From Myxococcales bacterium (lineage in GTDB: Bacteria > Myxococcota_A > UBA9160 > SMWR01): a stretch of DNA of 20,746 nt. The notes beneath the pieces are model-generated. The model was given only the letters and a program-made list of their open reading frames with translations. It made no database searches and was not told the origin of the DNA. Positions 1 through 6,638 of this stretch are shown here, in pieces (within the stretch, counting starts at the first letter, position 1; every line of letters begins with the position of its first letter). The stretch is taken from contig JACZVU010000028.1 in the NCBI GenBank assembly GCA_022572485.1, positions 1 to 20,746 of the forward strand, read 5' to 3'. The position numbers and the translations under genes were made by a program.

Positions 1-420
1 AACTCGCGGCAACAGTCTCTGAATCGCCAAAATGGCCTCCACTCCGTCGTGAACGAGCGTCGGCTGAAGCCCCCACTGGGCCAGAGCACTGGCCGTCGAC
101 TTGCCCTGTTCGACCTCGGGGTCTGCGATTAGAATCATCCGCTCCCGGTCGATCGGAGGGGATGGAGAATCCGGCACCACTGAACGCGTCTTGGACGGCG
201 GCGAAGGGGATGCCGGTCCCCTGGGAGCTTCGGGCTGCGGCATTGGAGCTGGCGAAGTGGATACAGCCGGAGGCACATCCGCGGTTTGTGCGGAAACCAG
301 GGGCGAACTCACTCGGAACACCGCCTCACAACGAGAACAGCGCAGCCGTACACCCTCGGGCCGCAGGCGATCCGGTTCGATTCGATAGCGCGCACCACAT
401 CCGGGACAAGCGACGATCAT
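1..420 (-). CDS. Zinc-ribbon (MJ0042-type) plus response-regulator receiver protein, C-terminally cut by window edge
   Basis: The frame opens with ATG at 420 and runs 140 codons to the left edge without a stop, so the C-terminus lies outside the window. Residues 1-36 form an MJ0042-type zinc ribbon: CPGC at 5-8 and CSRC at 28-31 flank the usual R-Y-R-I and G-V-R-L-R-C pattern. Residues 40-93 are a Pro/Ser/Ala-rich, probably disordered linker. From about residue 95 a receiver-like fold begins (MILIADPEV, with Asp100 at the usual acidic position), but the phospho-acceptor region is not reached. A purine-rich Shine-Dalgarno (GGGAGAGG) precedes the ATG. The gene follows the MCP gene by 67 nt on the same strand, so it is probably the last visible member of the chemosensory operon. 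The family is commonly seen in deltaproteobacteria; its role here is unknown. A zinc-ribbon domain may bind nucleic acid or protein. Confidence 0.8.
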   Translation of the reverse strand, partial: MIVACPGCGARYRIEPDRLRPEGVRLRCSRCEAVFRVSSPLVSAQTADVPPAVSTSPAPMPQPEAPRGPASPSPPSKTRSVVPDSPSPPIDRERMILIADPEVEQGKSTASALAQWGLQPTLVHDGVEAILAIQRLLPRV

Positions 421-487
421 CGTGCCTCTCCCACTTTGCAATCCCTGGCTACAGCTGTCATGGTCCCCTCATTCAACGCTCACCGCT

Positions 488-3061
488 TCAGAGTCGGAAT
501 CGGTGCATTTCTTCTCTGAGTCCGGCTGACTGCTTCAACAACCCCTTCGAGGCCTGATCCATGCGACGCGTCGACTCCTCGTTTGCTCGAGTTTGCGCAA
601 AGATTTCCTCGATGAATTCGACTGCCGATCGGCACGCCGCTGCTTGCTCTTGCAACGCTTGGTTGATCTGCTCGACTGCGTCTCGCTGCTCCTCGACGTT
701 CTTCCGAATCTGGCCGGAGCCACGAGCCTGTTCTTCGGTCGTTCCGCGCACCTGCTGAGCGACCTCACGCATCACGGTTGTACTTCGATAGACGACCGTG
801 TTTCCGAGTTCTTGTTCAGTCGCGGCGCTGCGGATCTCTTCGACGCCGCCGTGGACCTTCTTCATCAGCTCAGTCACGTGGGATGCCGCGCGAACTTGCG
901 TCCGTACCGCTGTGAGGATCCCCTGGATGCGCTCACCGCTATCCCGTGAAGCACGCGTGATCTCTTCGAGCGAGGCACCCGCCTCCGCAGAAAGATCGAC
1001 GCCGGACGCCACACTTGCGGTTCCGCTCTCAATCGCTCCGATCGCGCTTTCTCCCTCTTCCTGTACGGCGCGGATCAAGTCCGAAATCTCCTTCGTCGAG
1101 ACCAACACCCGATCCGCCAGATCCTTGATCTCGTCCGCCACGACCGAGAATGCACGTCCATGCTCACCGGCCTGTGCAGCGATGATTGCGGCGTTCAACG
1201 CGAGAAGATTCGTCTCATCCGCTACGTCATCGATCACGTCGACGATCGCGCCGATTTCCTTCGTTCGCCCGCCAAGGCTTCGAATCACCTTCTCGGCGGT
1301 TTCAGTAGCGATTCGGATTGCATCCATTCCCTCAATGGTCTGTCGAACTTTTTCCTGGCCGCTCTCGGCAGTCGAAACGACGTAATTGGACAGTCGGGCC
1401 GACTCCGCGGCACTTTCGTCTACTTCGATCAGAGATCTGGCCATCAACTCCATTGAGGAAGATGTTTCCAATGAAGCTTCCGATAGCGCCCGAGTGCTTT
1501 CCACGACCTGGCTGACACTTCGAACAATCTGCTCCATCGATGTGGAGACTTCGTCGACCTTCTCGGACAGTGTCACTGCAGTCTCGTTCAGATCGTCTCC
1601 CACGGCGCCCAACTCCAGGATCGAGTTGGAAGACTTCTCGACCGAGCTATTGAGCACTCCCGCGGAGTCCGCAATTCCCCGCACCTGGGTGTCGATCTCG
1701 TCCATGGAAAGCGCTGCTTGCTGAATCCCAGAAACCTGATCCGCTGTAATCGCAGCCACTCCCTCCGAAATCGATGCGATGTCCACAGCGGCTTTTTCGA
1801 GTTGATCCGCTTCTCCGAAGATCCGAGAAAGCACCGAACGAAGCGATTCAGCCATCGACTCCAAGGATCTCGAGAGCTCTCCGATTTCATCCTCCGAATC
1901 GCACACGCGACCTCGGCGAAGATCGCCGGAGGCCATCCGTGCAACTTCGGCGTTCAGCTGACCCAACCCGCGGACAATGTCGCTCGACACCAGCCACGCC
2001 AGTACACCACCGATTGCAATCGCGACAGCCAGTAAACCAGCGAATGCGAGCGAGGTTCGACCCGTTTCGAATTCCAACGCACGGAGAGGCGTCGACACCA
2101 CGAGAACACTGCCGTCTTCGAGGGCTCGCCACGAGAAGACGCGTCCAAAAAATCGAGACCCACGACTGCCGCGTTCGATGCCGCTCTCGCGCTCAGCCTT
2201 GATTTCCGCGACGAGCTGAGCGTCTAGAATTCCACGCTCAACTGCATAGGTCGTGGAGAAATCCAGCAGCGTTACATCCAGAGGCGCTGCAAGCGCCGAA
2301 GTGTCACCGAGAACCGCAATCGCGGCAGCGCTGAGTTCCTGCTCGTCAAGCCGCTCGAGCAACGCATCGAGGACGCCGTTTTGCCAGCGCATCGCGAAGT
2401 CTTCGATGCCATCGCTCATCTTCACAGAGAAAAACACCAGTGCAACAATCATCGGAACGGCCGTCATGCCTACGGCGCCGCAGATTATCTTGCTCCGGAG
2501 CGAAATCGGCTTCAGTTGGGCGCGGTGCACGTCCGGGTTGGGAATCTTCGCGGCGAGCGCCACGCGAATCTCCTCGACTTCGCGCTTTACCACAAAGAAC
2601 AGGATGCCCCCAGAGACAAAACCCGCAATCAATTCCGCGACCACCACAATCGCGCTCTCAGCCAAGCCGAATGACCCAAATAGAAGCACCATCGAAACAG
2701 CCGTCAGACCACCCGTCACCAACCAACTGGCCATGGCAGCCATCGCCAGGCTTCGCGGCAAATCCAGAGTGGCCGCAAAGGCAGCCCGGCAATCTTCATT
2801 CTGAGCCCGGTCTTCGGCGCAGCGATCCAAAAAGACCCTGATCGGATCGATGCTGGAGAGCTGCCTTTTCGTCACCACCGTAGAGGCAAGAACTACGTAC
2901 CCCCCGGAGAATGAGCAGAGCCAGATCCACGCCACGCTCGTGAGATCCAGCAGGGCGAAGAGAGACGCGAGCAAGATGGCGGGGCCCAGCAGCGAGATGC
3001 CGTAGTAGAGCGAACAAATGCGCCACCTGAATTCGGACGAATTGGGAATAGTCGGATTCAT
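488..3061 (-). CDS. Methyl-accepting chemotaxis protein, six predicted TM segments, HAMP and MCP signalling domain
   Basis: This 857-residue chemoreceptor would pass ligand signals to the CheA/CheW array encoded just upstream. Hydrophobic segments lie near residues 20-42, 42-64, 105-130, 133-158, 192-214 and 335-359. The stretch 215-334 between the last two is the likely periplasmic sensor. A HAMP domain covers about 360-412 (M-A-S-G-D-L and S-E-D-E-I-G-E-L motifs). A long coiled coil follows, with the conserved hairpin tip at about 615-650 (TNLLALNAAIIAAQAGEHG, then VVADEIKDLAD). The coiled arms on either side of the tip are of similar length, as expected for an intact MCP. Odd features are the four extra N-terminal TM helices before the normal TM-sensor-TM unit, and the tip reading AAIIAAQAGEHG where most family members have AAIEAARAGE. 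No C-terminal CheR-tethering pentapeptide is seen (it ends H-R-F-R-L). The ATG at 3061 overlaps the upstream cheW stop by 4 nt. The ligand is unknown. Confidence 0.93.
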   Translation of the reverse strand: MNPTIPNSSEFRWRICSLYYGISLLGPAILLASLFALLDLTSVAWIWLCSFSGGYVVLASTVVTKRQLSSIDPIRVFLDRCAEDRAQNEDCRAAFAATLDLPRSLAMAAMASWLVTGGLTAVSMVLLFGSFGLAESAIVVVAELIAGFVSGGILFFVVKREVEEIRVALAAKIPNPDVHRAQLKPISLRSKIICGAVGMTAVPMIVALVFFSVKMSDGIEDFAMRWQNGVLDALLERLDEQELSAAAIAVLGDTSALAAPLDVTLLDFSTTYAVERGILDAQLVAEIKAERESGIERGSRGSRFFGRVFSWRALEDGSVLVVSTPLRALEFETGRTSLAFAGLLAVAIAIGGVLAWLVSSDIVRGLGQLNAEVARMASGDLRRGRVCDSEDEIGELSRSLESMAESLRSVLSRIFGEADQLEKAAVDIASISEGVAAITADQVSGIQQAALSMDEIDTQVRGIADSAGVLNSSVEKSSNSILELGAVGDDLNETAVTLSEKVDEVSTSMEQIVRSVSQVVESTRALSEASLETSSSMELMARSLIEVDESAAESARLSNYVVSTAESGQEKVRQTIEGMDAIRIATETAEKVIRSLGGRTKEIGAIVDVIDDVADETNLLALNAAIIAAQAGEHGRAFSVVADEIKDLADRVLVSTKEISDLIRAVQEEGESAIGAIESGTASVASGVDLSAEAGASLEEITRASRDSGERIQGILTAVRTQVRAASHVTELMKKVHGGVEEIRSAATEQELGNTVVYRSTTVMREVAQQVRGTTEEQARGSGQIRKNVEEQRDAVEQINQALQEQAAACRSAVEFIEEIFAQTRANEESTRRMDQASKGLLKQSAGLREEMHRFRL

Positions 3062-3552
3062 GCTGCGCCCTCATGGGTGGTCTGCACCGAGCGGTACACG
3101 CTCTCAATCAGATGTTCCAACGACAAAACCACGATCGGTTCCGAATCGGGTCTTCGAACCACGGCCCGGGCCGCTTCGTAGCCCGCGTGGGTAGCGAGGG
3201 GCGGCGGGGCTTCCATGCTGTCCGCGCTGATCTGCAGAACCTCGACCGCAGAGTCGACCATCCAACCAACAACGAGGCCATCCGTCTCAGTCACCACGAT
3301 GCGCGTACCGATCGACGGTTCCACCTTGCGCTCGTTCAGCATTCGCCCGAGGTCAACGACGGGCACCAGAACGCCTCGAAGGTCGACGACACCATCGATC
3401 AGCGCTGGCGATCTGGGCAAGGGGGTCACGGGCTGCCACCGAATGACTTCGCGAACGCTCGCGACGTCGATCGCGATCAAGCTACCTCCTACCTCGAAGC
3501 ACCCGATCGTGACCTCGTTTTCTACGGAGGTTATGGAAGTTTCGTCAGGCAT
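3058..3552 (-). CDS. cheW: CheW-like coupling protein (second copy)
   Basis: CheW proteins join the receptor signalling tip to the P5 domain of CheA. The 164-residue product is almost entirely one CheW/SH3-like domain. It has the typical V-R-E-V-I-R-W-Q-P-V-T-P-L-P, a D-G-V-V-D-L-R-G-V-L-V-P-V-V-D-L core, and the later R-I-V-V-T-E and G-W-M-V-D-S-A-V-E-V-L pieces. The open frame extends to 3663, but the upstream part looks non-CheW and lies inside the previous gene. I therefore chose the ATG at 3552 (MPDETS), which overlaps the upstream cheW stop by 8 nt. The stop overlaps the MCP start by 4 nt (ATGA). It is clearly diverged from the neighbouring CheW, so the two may bind different partners or form mixed rings. 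Confidence 0.9.
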   Translation of the reverse strand: MPDETSITSVENEVTIGCFEVGGSLIAIDVASVREVIRWQPVTPLPRSPALIDGVVDLRGVLVPVVDLGRMLNERKVEPSIGTRIVVTETDGLVVGWMVDSAVEVLQISADSMEAPPPLATHAGYEAARAVVRRPDSEPIVVLSLEHLIESVYRSVQTTHEGAA

Positions 3553-4057
3553 CGAGAACCAACAACCTGTCCAGTTCAATGATCGACACGAACTCGTCCC
3601 CGAATGCGCAGAGATCCTTGACGACACCCGTATCGGAGCCCGTGGCGGGCTGAATCGCTTCATCAGAAACCCGCAAGACCTCTCTCACGGCGTCGACGAG
3701 CAGCCCCACGACTTCATCATCATCCGTCTTGATCACGATGATCCGGGTCCGACGAGAAGGCTCGATCAACCCGAAGCCGAGTCGATGACGAAGGTCGATC
3801 AATTCAATCATCTCACCACCCAGCGAAATGACTCCACGAACAACCTCGGGGGTGCGGGGGATTGGAGTGACAGGGCGCATCCGAACGATCTCCCGAACCC
3901 GCTCCACGGGTACCGCATAGGGCGCTCCTGCGAGTTCGAAACACAGCAATTGGTGAATCTCGTCGAACGATTCGGCCGAATCGCCGCGATCAGACGCCGC
4001 GCGCGCAATATCATCCCATTCTCGAACCCCATCACTCGACGTACTCACTTCACTCAC
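3545..4057 (-). CDS. cheW: CheW-like coupling protein (first copy, with N-terminal extension)
   Basis: This is a 170-residue CheW-domain adaptor. About 35 acidic, polar residues precede the domain, which begins near H-Q-L-L-C-F-E-L. The hallmark segment V-R-E-I-V-R-M-R-P-V-T-P-I-P-R-T-P is followed by R-G-V-I-S-L-G-G-E-M-I-E-L-I-D-L-R. Later come R-I-I-V-I-K-T-D and G-L-L-V-D-A-V-R-E-V-L. The start is a GTG whose first bases overlap the cheA stop (GTGA, 4054-4057), which is typical of translational coupling. It lies directly downstream of cheA and upstream of a second, diverged cheW. The acidic N-terminal tail is not part of a standard CheW and its role is unknown. Confidence 0.9.
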   Translation of the reverse strand: MSEVSTSSDGVREWDDIARAASDRGDSAESFDEIHQLLCFELAGAPYAVPVERVREIVRMRPVTPIPRTPEVVRGVISLGGEMIELIDLRHRLGFGLIEPSRRTRIIVIKTDDDEVVGLLVDAVREVLRVSDEAIQPATGSDTGVVKDLCAFGDEFVSIIELDRLLVLDA

Positions 4058-6102
4058 GCGGATTCCTTCCTGCTCAAGGCGTCCTCCAGCAGACTCAAAA
4101 CATCGACAATCAGCACGGCATCCTGATTGCCCAACTCTGTCGCTCCGGCGAAGCCGCGCACGTTCTTGAGCGGGCCCTGGATCGGCTTGATTACGGTGTC
4201 CTGCTGGCCATCCAATCGGTCGACGAGCAATCCGATTCGCTGTTCTCCCAGGCCTACGATCACGGCAAATTGTTTCTCCGATGATTCCGATACACCGAGT
4301 TCAAATTCTTCGGCCAGACTTCGCAGCAACAGTGCGTCTCCACGAAGATTGAGGATCTTGCGGCCCTCGCTGCGTTGGATCTCACTGGTATCGATCAGCA
4401 GGGTCTCGTGCACGGCGTTGATCGGAATCGCAAATCGATGCTCACCCACTGAGACGATCAGGGATTGAATAATCGCGAGCGTAATCGGCAAGGTCATCGA
4501 AATCATGCTGCCGCGACCCGGAATGGACTCCACCTCGACAGCACCTCCCAGTGCCGTCACATTTTCCCGCACCACGTCCATCCCCACTCCTCGACCGCTG
4601 GTCTCGCTGACTTCTAGCTGGGTCGAAAGGCCCGGCAAAAAGATCAGATTCAAGACCTCGCGGTCGCTCAATTCGGTGCCTGCGGAAACCAAGCCAAGAG
4701 ACTCCGCGCGGGAAAGTAGAGCGGCTCGGTCGATTCCCTTGCCATCATCGCTAACCGAGATGACTACGTGGTTTCCGCGTTGGAATGCGTTGATTTTGAT
4801 GCAGCCCTGGGCATCCTTGCCCGCCGTCAGTCGCTCCTCAACGGATTCGATCCCGTGATCGATTGCGTTGCGGACGATGTGCATCAAAGGATCGACCAAC
4901 TCCTCGACGATCAACTTGTCGAGTTCGGTATCAGCGCCAGCGACTTCGAGTCTGACGTTCTTCTGCAGCTCCCGCCGCAGCGAACGCACCACGCGGGAGA
5001 CCTTGTCAAAGACCTGCCGCATCGGAACCATCCGGACTTCCAACACTGCAGACTGAATCCCCTTGAGGTTCCGATCGAGCGATTTGTGGATTTTTGACAA
5101 CTCGGCTCCGATCTGGGCGTTCTGGGACTGGGCTGTGAGCCGCGCGGCAATTTGGCCGATCGACGCGCGCTGAATCACCAACTCGCCAACCAGGTTCATC
5201 AGTTCGTCGAGTTTTCGAATGTCGACTCGCACCGTTTCGCTGATCGATCGCAGCGACTCCAGCTCGGCAGCAACCGGCGCTTGCGGTGCGGATTCGCTCG
5301 CGGAGGGTTCTGAAGTCGCCTCTACAGCCGGGGTACCCTCCCACACCGATTGCACGTCGGCGTCCGAAAAATCGAGCGCCTCCGTGAGTTCCACGACGCT
5401 CAGATCGGAGGCGACCAACAGCGAGAAACGGATCTGCGACTCTGGGGTTTCTCCGGGAGCTGGAAGCGTCGAGAGCACTTCTCCAACTTCGCGAACCGAA
5501 TCGGAGAATTCAGAAAGCCCCTCGTCGAAGGACATGATCTCGAACGTCGAGCCGATCAGCATGATATGCCGTCCGCGATGAATGTTTTCGCGGAGCCGGT
5601 GTTCTTCGTATTCAGTCAACGTCCGCAGCAATGCGTCGTCGATCTCCAGAGACTGCAATTCGCTATCGGCGGCGACCTCCTTGGCGGATGCCTTGATGCG
5701 ATTCGCGAGATCCTCCACCGGCTCGTTGAACGCGGCCAGAGCCTCCTCGTCGCCCACGGATTCGAGCAGATTCGCAAAGGTGCGAATCGCCTCGTCGATC
5801 AATCCAACGAACGGTGAGTCCATCGATACCCTGCCGAGTCGCAGGCCATCGAGAATCTCTTCGAGGTGATGGGCGAGATCCTGGATCGACTCGAGCCCAA
5901 ACATCCCCGCCAGTGCCTTGAGAGAGTGAGCAGAGCGAAACAGTCGGTTGATCAGATCGGGGTCGACTTCGCCGCCAGCGGCCCTCTGGTCGTCGAGGTC
6001 GGCGTAATCCTCGCGCATGCGCTCGAGGATCTCCTCCGCCTCCGATACGAACTCCTGCTCCGCTTTGCGCTCGGAACGCGATCGGCTGTCGCGAGCCACC
6101 AT
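4054..6102 (-). CDS. cheA: Chemotaxis histidine kinase CheA
   Basis: CheA autophosphorylates on the Hpt domain under receptor/CheW control and passes phosphate to CheY-like proteins. The 682-residue product has all expected domains. P1/Hpt is at about 15-120 with the phospho-accepting His59 in R-S-A-H-S-L-K-A. A P2-like segment (about 165-255) is followed by a Ser/Ala/Pro linker. P3 dimerisation starts near 290 (V-D-I-R-K-L-D-E-L-M-N-L-V-G-E-L). P4, the ATPase, has the N box H-I-V-R-N-A-I-D-H-G-I-E (408-419), G1 D-D-G-K-G-I-D (452-458) and G2 T-S-G-R-G-V-G-M-D-V (501-510). P5, CheW-like, runs from about 540 to the end. All residues needed for phosphotransfer are present. The ATG at 6102 lies 5 nt after the cheY stop; the stop overlaps the next cheW start by 4 nt. 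The length is normal for CheA. Confidence 0.97.
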   Translation of the reverse strand: MVARDSRSRSERKAEQEFVSEAEEILERMREDYADLDDQRAAGGEVDPDLINRLFRSAHSLKALAGMFGLESIQDLAHHLEEILDGLRLGRVSMDSPFVGLIDEAIRTFANLLESVGDEEALAAFNEPVEDLANRIKASAKEVAADSELQSLEIDDALLRTLTEYEEHRLRENIHRGRHIMLIGSTFEIMSFDEGLSEFSDSVREVGEVLSTLPAPGETPESQIRFSLLVASDLSVVELTEALDFSDADVQSVWEGTPAVEATSEPSASESAPQAPVAAELESLRSISETVRVDIRKLDELMNLVGELVIQRASIGQIAARLTAQSQNAQIGAELSKIHKSLDRNLKGIQSAVLEVRMVPMRQVFDKVSRVVRSLRRELQKNVRLEVAGADTELDKLIVEELVDPLMHIVRNAIDHGIESVEERLTAGKDAQGCIKINAFQRGNHVVISVSDDGKGIDRAALLSRAESLGLVSAGTELSDREVLNLIFLPGLSTQLEVSETSGRGVGMDVVRENVTALGGAVEVESIPGRGSMISMTLPITLAIIQSLIVSVGEHRFAIPINAVHETLLIDTSEIQRSEGRKILNLRGDALLLRSLAEEFELGVSESSEKQFAVIVGLGEQRIGLLVDRLDGQQDTVIKPIQGPLKNVRGFAGATELGNQDAVLIVDVLSLLEDALSRKESA

Positions 6103-6107
6103 GACCG

Positions 6108-6500
6108 CTACTCGCTCTGCGCGCCACGGGAGAGCAGATCCGCCACGACTTCTCGCAGCCTTTCGGGTTCGAAGGGCTTGACGAGATACGCATCGGCACC
6201 CAATTCGAGACCTCTTTTGCGATCTTGCTCGCCCCTCTCAGTCGACACAATGATCAGCGGAATCGATCGGTAGGCGTCGTTGCTCTTCGCAAATGCCACC
6301 AGCTCCAGACCGTTGATGTCGGGCATGTTGATGTCGGTCACGATCAGGTCAAAGGATTCGCGCGGCAGACAGCGGAGCGCCTCGAAACCACTGGAGGCTT
6401 CCGTGATCTTTACCGGGACCTCGAGACCCTCGAGCGCGGAGTTAAGCAGTGCCTGCATCGTAGGAGAATCTTCTACGATCAGAATTCGCTTCACGGGCAT
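6108..6500 (-). CDS. cheY: Single-domain CheY-like response regulator
   Basis: The 130-residue product is a lone receiver domain, the likely phosphate acceptor for the adjacent CheA. It has the acidic pair E10/D11 (I-V-E-D-S-P), phospho-acceptor Asp56 (L-I-V-T-D-I-N-M-P), switch Thr87 (I-V-S-T-E), Tyr105 and invariant Lys108 (Y-L-V-K-P-F). Positions 56, 87 and 108 nearly match E. coli CheY numbering. No output domain follows. The open frame extends to a GTG at 6596, but homology starts at the ATG at 6500 (MPVKRILIVEDSP), preceded by a GGAG that abuts the start. A sigma28-like site lies about 40 nt upstream of this ATG, which also fits the shorter form. It may signal to a flagellar switch or to a type IV pilus; the sequence alone cannot tell. 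Confidence 0.93.
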   Translation of the reverse strand: MPVKRILIVEDSPTMQALLNSALEGLEVPVKITEASSGFEALRCLPRESFDLIVTDINMPDINGLELVAFAKSNDAYRSIPLIIVSTERGEQDRKRGLELGADAYLVKPFEPERLREVVADLLSRGAQSE

Positions 6501-6536
6501 CTCCGGAGCTGTTCGTCGCCAATTTGGCTGCTTTCC

Positions 6537-6563
6537 ATATCGGACGTTCAAGGGTTTTCTTGA
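6537..6563 (-). promoter_or_regulatory. Candidate sigma28 (FliA)-like promoter upstream of cheY
   Basis: On the minus strand TCAAGAAA and TCCGATAT are separated by exactly 11 nt, against the sigma28 consensus TAAAGTTT-N11-GCCGATAA. The -10 half matches 6 of 8 positions and the -35 half 4 of 8. Transcription would begin near 6530, about 30 nt before the cheY ATG. The same bases include a short inverted repeat (TCAAG...CTTGA), so an operator or a chance match is possible. Confidence 0.3.
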
Positions 6564-6605
6564 GGGAGTCTCGGTACTTCGGGTGATTTCCCGCACATTG
6601 AACCT

Positions 6606-6619
6606 CGCTCGATCGAGCG
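6606..6619. repeat. 14-bp perfect palindrome between the DUF4388 gene and cheY
   Basis: CGCTCGATCGAGCG is a perfect dyad in the 138-nt spacer. It could fold as a 5-bp stem with a GATC loop, or bind a dimeric regulator. No run of U follows it on the minus strand, so it is not a classical terminator. Short GC-rich palindromes also arise by chance. Confidence 0.35.
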
Positions 6620-6638
6620 CACCACCGAAGGCAGAACC

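Noticed and set aside
3215..4126. Plus-strand open frame (303 codons) opposite both cheW genes
   Set aside because: No domain is recognisable and the opposite strand carries two clear CheW proteins.
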